A DNA stretch of 64,000 bases, taken from positions 372,001 to 436,000 of the forward strand of contig NZ_LR890047.1 in assembly GCF_904848675.1 (NCBI RefSeq). Direction: 5' to 3'. The notes under the pieces are model-generated. The model was not told where the DNA came from and did no database searches. It saw only the letters and a list, made by a program, of their open reading frames with translations. Source of the stretch: Profftia tarda. GTDB lineage: Bacteria; Pseudomonadota; Gammaproteobacteria; Enterobacterales; Enterobacteriaceae. Positions 32,315 through 42,420 of this stretch are shown in pieces. The first letter of the stretch is position 1; every line of letters begins with the position of its first letter. The position numbers and the translations under genes are program-made.

Positions 32315-34072
32315 ATGATACAAACCTATATTCCAGGTAAAGATGATTCATTGGAAGCCTCTATAATGCATTTCCAGCAGCAATTGACTAAATTTGGGTA
32401 CAATATTGAAGAAGTATCTTTCCTTAATCCTGTTCCTAATGTTTGGTCTGTTCACATACGAGATCGAGATTGCCATATTTGCTCTGCCAACGGTAAAGGA
32501 AGTAGTAAAAAAGCTGCCTTGGCATCTGCTTTAGGTGAATACATTGAACGTTTATCTACTAACTATTTTTTTGCAGATTTTTATCTTGGCCTCGAAATTG
32601 CAGAAGGTGAATTCGTGCATCATCCTAACGAGAAATGGTTCAGAGTGCCATCTGACGATAGCCTACCAGACAGAATTTTAGATGAAAGTTTGCATAAATT
32701 TTATAATCCTTTCGATGAAGTATGTGGTAAAGACCTTATCGATTTACAATCCGGAAATCTAGACCGTGGTATTTGTACGCTGCCTTTTACACGTCAGTCT
32801 GACCAGAAAACTATTTATATTCCTATAAATATCATTGACAATCTTTACGCATCAAACGGTATGTCTGCTGGTAATACCCGTAACGAAGCACGTGTACAAG
32901 CTATGTCTGAAGTGTTAGAGCGTTACGTAAAAAATTTGATTATTTCTGAATATATTTGCCTACCAGAAATACCATCTAGTGTTATGAATCGATATCCCAG
33001 AGTTGTTGAATCTATAGTAAGATTAAGGCAAGAAGGTTTTCCAATTCTATCTTTTGATGCTTCACTAGGTGGTAAGTATCCAGTTACTTGTATTGTTTTA
33101 TTTAACCCTATTAATGGTAGTTGCTTTGCATCATTTGGTGCGCACCCTGACTTCGGGGTTGCATTAGAACGTACTCTTACTGAGTTGTTGCAGGGACGAA
33201 GTTTAAAAGATTTGGATGTATTTTCTCCACCAACTTTTAACTATGCTCAAGTCAGCGATATATCTAATCTAGAAACGCATTTCATTGACTCTAGTGGTGT
33301 AATTTCTTGGGATATGTTCAAGAAAAATTCAGACTATGAGTTCGTCGATTGGTCCTTTAAAGGTAATACTCAAGAATCATGTAACATACTAATGAAAATA
33401 TTTAAAAGGCAAGATAAAGAGGTGTATATTGCAGACTATGAGCAACTTGAAGTTTATACTTGCCGTATAATAGTACCGGGAATCTCTGAAATTTATCCTC
33501 CCGAAGATTTACTATTGGCTAATAATAATATGGGTTCGCATTTACGCAAGCAGATCCTACAATTACCTGCTTCTAATCTCAGCAAACGAAATTATCTACA
33601 AATTATAGATCAACTCGATGATGAATTAATTGACGATTTTACTCGTGTTCGAGAACTACTTGGTATTGCGACGGGTACGAATAATAGTTGGTACACTCTC
33701 CGTATTGGTGAACTAAAGGCAATGCTGGCTCTAGCTGGCGGTGATCTTAAGAAAGCTCTTATTTGGACTGACTGGACACAGGAATTTAATTTCTCGCTAT
33801 TCAGTTACGATCGTATTAATTTTTATCGTTGCTTAAAAGACTTACTGACTCTTAATGTAGAAGGAAATAGAGAACCGAAAAATTATTATTATGCATTTAG
33901 CCTTATGTATGGCTCTGATATATTAGAAAAAGCTTTAGATATTACTGTTGGTAAAAAGAGGTTCTATGATCTTCCTGCCGTAGATGATAGTTTCAAGGCA
34001 TTACCTGCACATCAGGCATTATTGCAATCTTACAAGAAGTTGCAAGTTGCAAAATATTATTCACTAAATTAA
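32315..34072 (+). CDS. ycaO: YcaO, accessory factor in ribosomal protein S12 methylthiolation
   Basis: Member of the YcaO ATP-using superfamily; the E. coli protein is linked to beta-methylthiolation of S12 Asp by RimO. 585 residues (E. coli 586), colinear throughout: NPVPNVWSVHIRD near 38-50, KKAALASALGEYIERLST near 66, GMSAGNTRNEARVQAMSEVLERYVK near 185-209 with the ATP-binding E-x-x-E-R, SFGAHPDFGVALERTLTELLQGR near 272, and a C-terminal helical domain with VRELLGIATG near 445. No Pro-rich tail, as in the non-azoline type. The Shine-Dalgarno is weak. Retention in a strongly reduced genome is noteworthy. Confidence 0.95.
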   Translation: MIQTYIPGKDDSLEASIMHFQQQLTKFGYNIEEVSFLNPVPNVWSVHIRDRDCHICSANGKGSSKKAALASALGEYIERLSTNYFFADFYLGLEIAEGEFVHHPNEKWFRVPSDDSLPDRILDESLHKFYNPFDEVCGKDLIDLQSGNLDRGICTLPFTRQSDQKTIYIPINIIDNLYASNGMSAGNTRNEARVQAMSEVLERYVKNLIISEYICLPEIPSSVMNRYPRVVESIVRLRQEGFPILSFDASLGGKYPVTCIVLFNPINGSCFASFGAHPDFGVALERTLTELLQGRSLKDLDVFSPPTFNYAQVSDISNLETHFIDSSGVISWDMFKKNSDYEFVDWSFKGNTQESCNILMKIFKRQDKEVYIADYEQLEVYTCRIIVPGISEIYPPEDLLLANNNMGSHLRKQILQLPASNLSKRNYLQIIDQLDDELIDDFTRVRELLGIATGTNNSWYTLRIGELKAMLALAGGDLKKALIWTDWTQEFNFSLFSYDRINFYRCLKDLLTLNVEGNREPKNYYYAFSLMYGSDILEKALDITVGKKRFYDLPAVDDSFKALPAHQALLQSYKKLQVAKYYSLN

Positions 34073-34662
34073 ATAATAACAGAATTATTTGTTAAGAAAT
34101 ATTTCATGATTGTTGCTTGAACTAATGAACAGTTATTGATCATGCAACCTAAAATAAGAGATGTAATATTTTAAATGTGCTAAATTACTAATCCATTTTA
34201 TTAATATAATTTTCTTAAAAAGATAGTATAACTAATTATGGGATGTAGTTTTCTAAAATCAGGACTGCTCTATTGTATTTTATTATTCGTATTATAGTAT
34301 TCTTATATTATAAGAATATACAGAGACTGTATTTTTCAGTAATTAAAATGTATATAATACTTCTGTATTACTCATTATCTTTTATAAAAACTAAGTACCT
34401 ACAAAATAAAGTTATTTTGTCTAAATTATTATTAATCCTATATATTAAAAATTAATAATACTTAATGATAGAGCTATTCTACTAATTTACATCACATCAA
34501 AACATAAGATATATCTGCCTAGATATTAAGAAGCATGTATCGTATTAATACTAATTTAGTAATGAATGTCTTAAATATTGTTACTCCTATTTTATCTTAT
34601 TTTGAGGATTTAGTATATATTTTAATATGAACTAATAAAGATATTTCTCTGATGGCACAGCA
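34073..34662. other. Gap between ycaO and decayed ribA
   Basis: AT-rich, no recognisable content. The 60-codon frame at 34273-34455 is almost purely I/L/Y/K and reflects base composition. Confidence 0.5.
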
Positions 34663-35250
34663 TTAATTAAATGTATGGCCTATTTTATAGGATTTTGCAG
34701 AACAGTAGAGTTTATTCTTTGAATTACGACCGACGATAATAGATATGTGCTCCGTGATGCTTATGACCGTCTCATATAAGATTACAACCTTATTTAGGTT
34801 ATTAGTCAATAAACGTATTTGTTCTATGCCCAAAATTTTTAATATGTAGGCACATAGTGTAAAGTGGCGCTAGTCAGCAAAGAAGCCTAATCGTGGTTTT
34901 TTTCTACGTTATCAGCACCCGCATCTTGCAAATTATAAGAGCTATTTTTGTTTAGTAGGTAGATGTTTCTGCTTGCTTGACGGTGATATAGAATAAGACG
35001 ACTATTTTCTTTTGAAATACGTTTAAATGCTGCGCCTCGTTGAAAACTACAATCAGAGCTCAGACTATATAAAACGTCTCCCTTTAAACACTCGGAGTAT
35101 ATTCATAAGAGCACTAGCAGAAATCGAGATACGTCACTATATACTCAGGATATATGATTATAACCATTAGCAATTTCCTCAAATCCTACTATCAAAAAGT
35201 TGTCCTCAATGTGTTGGTAATTTTGAGTTAGCTGCTTTTTTAATCTGCAT
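34663..35250 (-). pseudogene. ribA: Decayed ribA (GTP cyclohydrolase II)
   Basis: First enzyme of riboflavin synthesis (GTP to the pyrimidine diamine). The minus strand from ATG 35250, behind GGAG, gives MQIKKAANSKLPTH, a stop, then across frameshifts VGFEEIANGYNHIS, SECLKGDVLYSL, the zinc/active-site region as SDCSFQRGAAF, RLILYHRQASRNIYLLNK, NLQDAGADNVEKNH, LGFFAD, KILGIEQIRLLTNN, SIIVGRN and the tail KIGHTFN-stop at 34663. Length 588 bp, 195 codons plus stop (E. coli 196). In-frame stops and at least two frameshifts. It is clearly not translatable into a whole enzyme. Confidence 0.95.
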
Positions 35251-36899
35251 ATGTAATCTCCGAAATAGATCTTATATCTTTTTTATAAAAAGATTAATTG
35301 TCTCGTGTCGCTATTGATTAAATTTTATCTATATCATTATATTATTTAATATGTTCAAAAAATTATATAAAAATATTTAGGTCATGGGTTTCATTTTTTT
35401 AGATCTGATTTATAATATATTTATGTCATTAAAGAATATGCAAGTTATGATTGTATCGCTGTTATTATTATAATTTAATATTACGGTATTCTTTCTCTAA
35501 AGAAGAACAGAACTGAATACTTATTTGATAATATTTTTAATGGCGTAGTTAAAATACGGTGCAGTGATTATATTACCATAATTCTAGATATTGATCTGAA
35601 AATGGCACATCACATATTAAATAAATTATGCAGGATCCATCACTTTATCTCAGGCTGCTAATCTAAAATGTTTTATATATTTGCAGCACTCATTAGTATT
35701 ATGTTTTTATTAAAAGTTCTGCAAAACACTATAATTTTTTATAAAAGAACTAATCGATATTTTCTGATTTAGTAAGTATATGATTTCTGATTTTTATTAA
35801 ATAAATTTTAACATAATTAAGTAGACATTTGAGTATCTTGTGCTCCCCAGTTTAAAAATAATGAAACCTACAGTAAGCTAATGAACAGTTTATTAGTTGT
35901 ATCCTAAACAATAAGCTCAAATTGATATCACTTAGCTTATGATATTTACTGGAGGCAAAAGATTTTTATAATATAATATTTAATATTATGAATACAATAC
36001 AGTTAACTTTTACTCATATTATCAAATATATGCATCTGCGAAATAGATGCTGACTTGAATCGAATGATTACAAATATAATATAATTATAATTTTGATTAT
36101 AATAAGATTATGTTAACGCATCGACCAATATTTAATAAACTATATTATTAATCCACTAAATATTTAATAATATAGTTAATTTAAGGTATTTAATTTATTT
36201 TATAATTATATTAATAATGCACACTCAAAGATAGATCATCTTGTTGAAGGTTTATGAAATAATGCTATATAAATTTTATCTTAATTAAATCAAATAATAA
36301 ATCCGACAATATAAAATATATATTTTTAACAGCTCACACAATGCAATCTAGTAAATGTTAAATGCTTAAACAAATTAACATTGGTAGATTGTTTGATCAA
36401 ATCATCATGAAAGTCAATGATAATACACTTCACTTACTTACTGAAAAGTAAATATATAAAAAAAGAACTGCTATCGATCATAATAATAGATTGCTTAAGT
36501 AGTTTTTTAGTTCCTGTAATACATCACTAACTGCTTAGAGATTTATGATCCTATGGCAAGATAAAATTATTAATTTTGCTAATAGCTAGTATCATGATGT
36601 TTTATTGTAGTATTATTTTAGAATCCCAGATATCATAATTTTGCCAGTAGCTGATAAAACTTTTGAGTGAATATTTAAAGAGTTATTAGTAAGAATACTA
36701 AAAAGCACACTGACATTCAAAGATGATTTTATCGCATTATTAATAGCATTTTCTCGGTATTTACTAAAGGTAAAAACAATAAATTGTAACACGAGGTGCA
36801 CTGATAAATTTATATTTATGGTATAATTTACATCTAAGAATATGCGCTCTTTTTGCCTTAAAGATATAGTGATCGCGTTAATTTATAAGGGGAAAGCTT
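35251..36899. other. 1.6-kb gap with one unidentified short frame
   Basis: pgpB is divergent from ribA in E. coli but was not recognised here. A 62-codon minus-strand frame at 36613-36801 (GTG start, ending SATGKIMISGILK) looks more protein-like than its neighbours and resembles the end of a BON domain. It lacks a ribosome site, so it may be another fragment. Confidence 0.4.
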
Positions 36900-37170
36900 A
36901 TAGCAAACAATAAGATATCATGCGCTAAGAAATGAAAGATAATCTAAAATCTCATCAATATTAGATTTATAATTATTTTGATACCTATATGTTTTCATAA
37001 ATTCTTGCATCTCTAAGCTTTTAGAAGCATAAAATTATTATTAATATTATTCATTAGAGATATTTTCTGAAAACTTTTTAGGTTAGCTGAATCTTAGTTC
37101 AATCGATTATAATTATTGCTCTATTATAACATTAGATAGGAAATAAATAAAGGATTTTGAATAGATTGAT
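36900..37170 (+). pseudogene. rpsT: Decayed rpsT (ribosomal protein S20)
   Basis: AAGGGGAA at 36887-36894 sits 5 nt before ATA-GCA-AAC-AAT-AAG, i.e. the S20 start M-A-N-I-K with its start codon changed to ATA. Then come TCA, GCT-AAG-AAA (S-A-K-K) with extra codons between, TGA in place of the next Arg, and a block reading stop-S-K-S-H-Q-Y-stop that matches QSEKSRKHN by single-base changes. The rest is not recognisable. The well-kept ribosome site beside a dead frame suggests recent loss. The end is estimated from the 87-codon family length. Confidence 0.5.
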
Positions 37171-37319
37171 AGAATCTTATAATTGTAATAGCACATATTG
37201 CAGCACTCTTATTTGTATCATAAGGTTTATTAATTCGATTGAATACTTTTGTAATATACATGCTGTATAATATTGCGTGTTACAAACATAAATTTGATGC
37301 ATATTATTTATTAAAATAT

Positions 37320-38861
37320 CTATTGATTAGATAATTTGCGGTTAAAATCACTAATACGAATTCCTAATAAAGCTAATGCAGAAAAATAAGATCCTGCTCC
37401 AACCAAGACTACAGCCATTAAACGAAGTAAACGTATTAGCATATTACCAGAATCCCATGCAGTTATAAACGACATCAGGCCAATAAGAACTATTGTCATA
37501 ATTATTGCAGCTGCTAATAATTTTAATAGAAATATCCTCCAACCTGGTTGAGGAATATACATGTTTTTCTTGCGAAGCTGCCAATACAATAAGCTTGCAT
37601 TAAGATATGCGGCTAACCCAATAGATAGTGAAAGCCCTGCATGCTGTAATTTCCATATAAAGGCTATATTCATTAATTGCGTAATGATTATTGTAATAAT
37701 TGCAATTTGAACAGGTATTTTAATTTTTTGACAAGAATAAAAACTTGGTGCTAATACTTTGACTAAGATGAGTCCCACTAAACCAATTGTATAAGGAATG
37801 AGTGCGCGCTGAGTCATATCAGTATCGAAAGTAGTAAAATTACCGTACTGGAATAGCGCCATAATTAGAGGTTTAGATAATATCCCCAGAGCAATTGAAC
37901 TTGGTATAGCCAATAAAAAACATAAACGCAACCCCCAATCTATTAAGTAAGAATAATCTTTATAACAACCTCTGGATATGCTTTTTGCTAGATATGGCAA
38001 TAGAAGAGTCCCTAAAGTTACACCTAATACACCTGACGGAAACTCTATCAAGCGATCTGCGTAGTACATCCATGATACTGAGCCTGACATTAAAAATGAA
38101 GCAAAAATAGTGTTTATAATTAAAGATATCTGGCTGACAGATACCCCAATAATAGCTGGTCCCATCAATTTAATAACTCGCCATAATCCTTTATTGTGTA
38201 GGTTAATGCAAGGTAGTACTAGCGTTCCTATTTTCCTTAAAGTAGGCAGTTGGTAAGATAATTGTAGTAAGCCTCCTAAGATGACCGCCCAGGCCAGAGC
38301 TATAATAGGTGGATGAAAATAAGATGCACCAAATAAAGAGAAAATAATTATGCTAATGTTTAGGAAGATAGGAGCAAAAGCAGGTACTAAAAATAAGTCC
38401 CAGGTTGTAAGGATAGCAGCAGCTAATGACGCTAAAGAAATAAAAAAAATATAAGGAAATGTTATTCGTAGTAAGATATATGTAAGCTCAAATTTATCTG
38501 GATTACATAGAAAACCCGGAGCCGTAACATAAATAACAAGAGGTGCGCCTAGCACTCCTAGTATGCTCACAACTCCTAATATCAGCATTAGCATACCGCT
38601 AACGTGAGCTATAAGATTAAGAGTTTCTTTTTTGCCTCTTTGGTTTTTATATTCTGATAGAATAGGCACAAAAGCTTGAGAGAGCGCTCCTTCTGCAAAA
38701 ATGCGCCTAAGAAAATTAGGCAGTTTAAAAGCTACAAAGAAAGCATCTGTAGCCATTCCAGCGCCAAAGTATTGCGCTACAAGAACATCTCGCACAAATC
38801 CTAATATACGAGACAATATGGTGATTAAACTGATCTTGGCTAGTGAGTTTAGTAAATTCAT
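37320..38861 (-). CDS. murJ: MurJ, lipid II flippase
   Basis: Inner-membrane MOP-family transporter that flips the peptidoglycan precursor lipid II to the periplasm. 513 residues (E. coli 511) with about 14 hydrophobic segments. Family blocks: SRILGFVRDVLVAQYFGAGM near 17-36, FVAFKLPNFLRRIFAEGALSQ near 43-63, SVSQISLIINTIFASFLMSG near 238-257, YYADRLIEFPSGVLGVTLGT near 264. No frame problems. The Shine-Dalgarno is weak. With uppP it shows that lipid-linked cell-wall synthesis is kept. Confidence 0.97.
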   Translation of the reverse strand: MNLLNSLAKISLITILSRILGFVRDVLVAQYFGAGMATDAFFVAFKLPNFLRRIFAEGALSQAFVPILSEYKNQRGKKETLNLIAHVSGMLMLILGVVSILGVLGAPLVIYVTAPGFLCNPDKFELTYILLRITFPYIFFISLASLAAAILTTWDLFLVPAFAPIFLNISIIIFSLFGASYFHPPIIALAWAVILGGLLQLSYQLPTLRKIGTLVLPCINLHNKGLWRVIKLMGPAIIGVSVSQISLIINTIFASFLMSGSVSWMYYADRLIEFPSGVLGVTLGTLLLPYLAKSISRGCYKDYSYLIDWGLRLCFLLAIPSSIALGILSKPLIMALFQYGNFTTFDTDMTQRALIPYTIGLVGLILVKVLAPSFYSCQKIKIPVQIAIITIIITQLMNIAFIWKLQHAGLSLSIGLAAYLNASLLYWQLRKKNMYIPQPGWRIFLLKLLAAAIIMTIVLIGLMSFITAWDSGNMLIRLLRLMAVVLVGAGSYFSALALLGIRISDFNRKLSNQ

Positions 38862-41080
38862 AAGTGATCTTTAAGCTGTGGTAAGCCTTATGAGGCAATA
38901 ATACGAACGATGAAGAAGCCGAAAATTTTACTTTTATATTATTTAAATTAAATTTTATAAGAGATACACATTATCAATTTACAAGATATATAAAAATATG
39001 ATCCTCTAGCCTGATAGATCATTTAAGATAGTTAAAAAATATTTGAAAATCCTATTAATATTTTATGTATGAAGACCTATTTAGGTTATTAACATAAAAA
39101 TTTTACTATAACCTCATATCAATGCTGAATCAACATGAATTCTTTTGGTTAAAAATAACATATTCAGGAGGATACACATTGGTTAAGTAAGTGACTAAAC
39201 AGAATATGGTCCAATTCTTAGATCAGCATAATTAAGAAATAATAAGAGATATCTGCTTATTCGTTTAACCTTATAACATTTATCTAACCTTTATATCGTC
39301 ATACCTTAAGATATTCTGCATTAGTACATAACGTTGTGCATGAATTTAAATAAATATTATTTACTTCTTTATCTAAAACATGAATTCAGGCAGAACTTAT
39401 CTCAATTTTTTGTACATGATCACTAGAAATATGATGCTTATATAAGATAAATACTTATAGTTTTAAGCTATAATTTAAGCTAGTCATAATTGGTATTACT
39501 TTTTCTATGTTAAAATTTTAGAGAAATACTATATCTAAATATCAGAAGTCTAAACTAATATATCTAGTTTATCACGCATTAGCTCCTTAAAAGGATATAC
39601 TGCAATTATTATTATAAGAGAGATTATTCCATAATTCTATTGCCAAGACCGCTCACTATTGTTCATCATAATAGTATTAATACTAATATTTTAAATATTT
39701 ATGTTAAGTATGAGTTAACAAGCACATCTTCAATTCGCGTGCTTCTTGATTTAATGAGCAAGTTTTGGTAACAGTATCCTACCTTATATATCGTGCTAAC
39801 AGGAATGCAGTATCTTGCAAATTATTTGCAATAACTATAGAAAAGATTTCTATTTTCATTCTAAAATATAGTATGACTTGTATAAGAATGTTTTCTATTC
39901 AAATATTAATTTATTGTTTACTTTTAGATAAATATACTAATAATTAAGTAGATGCACATGGTAGGCATTAGGAAGATATTTACAATTATAGGATCTTTAC
40001 TTTTAGACGTGCATGAGTATATATCATAGATAATTATTACTATCTACATAGTATTTTGATTGTTTTATTTATAAATAGAATCAGATCTTTTGTTAATAAC
40101 ACTGTAACTTACAGAACTGCTATTTCTCATTAAAGTTTTGTATATATTTTAGGTTATTATTTGCTATTTCCGGTTCTTTTTTGTTGAAAGTTTAGTATTA
40201 AAATAATTAATTTTCTTTTTCTATATACATTCATTACGCACATGCTTTAACTTATTGCTAATAATCATTGTAGTATCTTTTATCTATCTATTAAAAATTC
40301 TCATTAGCTGATATCATTTTTCTTTCCGAGCAAATGCAACTAGAATAAGTATATCAATAGATCTCCTCACAATATTATATAATTATTAGATTCTATATTG
40401 ATATAACTTATAAGTAGTATAAATCTTTTAGGATCAACTTTGATTTAAATATATAGCAGGCACATAAGTTCTATTATCTTACTAGGATTACTATAAATTT
40501 TTTGATCCCGCGTAATCATCAAGGAGAAATAAGTAATCGCTAAAAGCGATAAATATTCTTGTACATGCTTTTTTAAGTCTCTTTTATAATACAGCAGATA
40601 TTGCGACTTCAATTATAATTCATATGAATAATAATAAGGATTACAAGATATACATAGTCGTGATTCTACTATCTTATCTAATAAAGTAGTCAGATTCAGT
40701 GTTTTTGGTTTATTGATTTTTTATTGGATGCACATAATTTTATGGAGTACTGCAATATTGTAATGGTGTGTATCGTTCTCTAGATTAATGATCTATAAAC
40801 TTATTTAAGAACTGATACTATACATTAGATGTTATTATCTTGTGATATCTAATATAAGAATATTTTATGTAAAGCCACTAACTATGAGAATGATATTTCA
40901 TAAAACGCATTTTTCTATTCTATTATGGTTTTCTTAAAACTATACATTATGCAGTTTTCACTGAATCTTTATTTCTATATAATCTTATTATCAATATCGT
41001 TTTTGTTGTAGTTTTCAAAAACATTTTATTCTATAAAATTATTTCTTGTGCTTTTATTATCGGTTTAAAGGTTAGTTTTT
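38862..41080. other. 2.2-kb gap between murJ and uppP
   Basis: No gene recognised on either strand; folB would precede uppP in E. coli but leaves no trace I can see. The 60-codon frame at 39765-39947 has no ribosome site or family resemblance. Confidence 0.5.
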
Positions 41081-41896
41081 ATGGATCTGCATTTATTTAT
41101 CAATGCTTTTGTTATTGGACTGGTAGAGGGTATTACAGAATTTATTCCAGTTTCTTCAACTGGGCATATGATAATTATCGGACATTGTTTGGGCTTTGAA
41201 AGCGATAAAGCAAAGAGTCTTGAGATAATTATTCAGCTAGGACCTATCTTGGCTGCTGTATTACTATTCAGGAACCGCTTATTTAGTTTGATTGGCATGC
41301 ACTGCATTCATTATCCAGTATATCAGAGAGATAATGGTAATCATCTTAGGTTGTGGCATATTATTCTAGCTATGTCACCAAGCGTCGTGATAGGTCTGAT
41401 CTTGCAAGATGAAATTAAAATGCTTTTTAAGCCATACACGGTAGTGTTTGCATTAATAGTTGGTAGTTTTATGTTGCTACTTGGAGATTATTTTAGAATA
41501 AAAAAATCATGTACAGTAGAATTAGATGATATTACCTATCGCCAGGCTTTTATAGTCGGCTGTTTTCAGTGTTTAGCCTTTTGGCCTGGATTCTCTCGTT
41601 CGGGTGCTACAATTTCTGGCAGTATGCTTATGGGTATTAGCCCTTTTTCGGCTTTAGAATTCTCATTTATTTTAGCAGTGCCCATGATGATAGGTACAAC
41701 TGCACTAGAATTGTATAATAGTATTTCTTTGTTTTCTTTAGTTGATTTACAGATATTTACAGTTGGTTTTGTAACGTCATTTATTGTAGCGATGATGATA
41801 ATTAAGTTATTTCTCGGGAAGATGAAACGAATCTATTTTACACCGTTTGCGATTTATCGTTTTATAGTGGCGGCATTTGTTTATTTCCTACTATAA
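41081..41896 (+). CDS. uppP: UppP, undecaprenyl-diphosphate phosphatase
   Basis: Inner-membrane enzyme that recycles the undecaprenyl carrier lipid for peptidoglycan and O-antigen synthesis. 271 residues (E. coli BacA 273). Both active-site motifs are present: EGITEFIPVSSTGHMIIIGH near residues 16-35 and PGFSRSGATISGSMLMG near 169-185. Multiple hydrophobic helices. Start ATG at 41081, with AAAGG about 9 nt upstream. It is convergent with cca, the same arrangement as E. coli bacA and cca. Confidence 0.97.
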   Translation: MDLHLFINAFVIGLVEGITEFIPVSSTGHMIIIGHCLGFESDKAKSLEIIIQLGPILAAVLLFRNRLFSLIGMHCIHYPVYQRDNGNHLRLWHIILAMSPSVVIGLILQDEIKMLFKPYTVVFALIVGSFMLLLGDYFRIKKSCTVELDDITYRQAFIVGCFQCLAFWPGFSRSGATISGSMLMGISPFSALEFSFILAVPMMIGTTALELYNSISLFSLVDLQIFTVGFVTSFIVAMMIIKLFLGKMKRIYFTPFAIYRFIVAAFVYFLL

Positions 41897-42420
41897 GTAG
41901 CTGGTTCATATCTTCATAGATCATTAAATAATTAAGGATATACATATTTATTGTAAATCAGGGAAACTTACTTTAATTTAATACAATCATTCTTGTTTGG
42001 TCTTAGATAAACCCTGCACCTCATAGTATATATCATGTAGATTTTGCATTAGTAAATTTTACGATGATTAATAATTTACAAATAGTAAAATAAATGAGTA
42101 TCTCTTTAAGAGATATGACTAATATATATTATATATTTTTGAAACTATTCTATTGATCAATAGAAGCCTATGCCCTGGTAGAGAAAAATGGATTGGGCTC
42201 TTGTGAGATCAGTAATTTGATAAATTATCATATAAAGTTGTTAGAACAAATATGCTTGTCGAACAACAAATACTATGTATGTCTATCATTTTTATAAACC
42301 GACGCCTTTCTAAGATCCTTATAAGAATATGAAAATTTCTTATTATTTGAAGAATAAATGATATATTTTTTATTAAAAGAACTATCTTTTAATAGGATAC
42401 TAAGTTTGATTATTTTATAA
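41897..42420. other. Convergent spacer between uppP and cca
   Basis: 520 bp between two converging genes, with no open frame and no clear bidirectional terminator. Confidence 0.5.

Noticed and set aside
34273..34455. 60-codon plus-strand frames in gaps (34273, 39765, 25799)
   Set aside because: Composition is dominated by I, L, Y, K and N from AT-rich codons; no ribosome site, no recognisable family, no operon context.
34663..35250. Possibility that TGA is read as Trp (the ribA ghost has TGA where Trp is expected)
   Set aside because: Intact genes here use TGG for Trp and end with TGA in several cases (for example mfd), so the code is standard and this TGA is a real stop.
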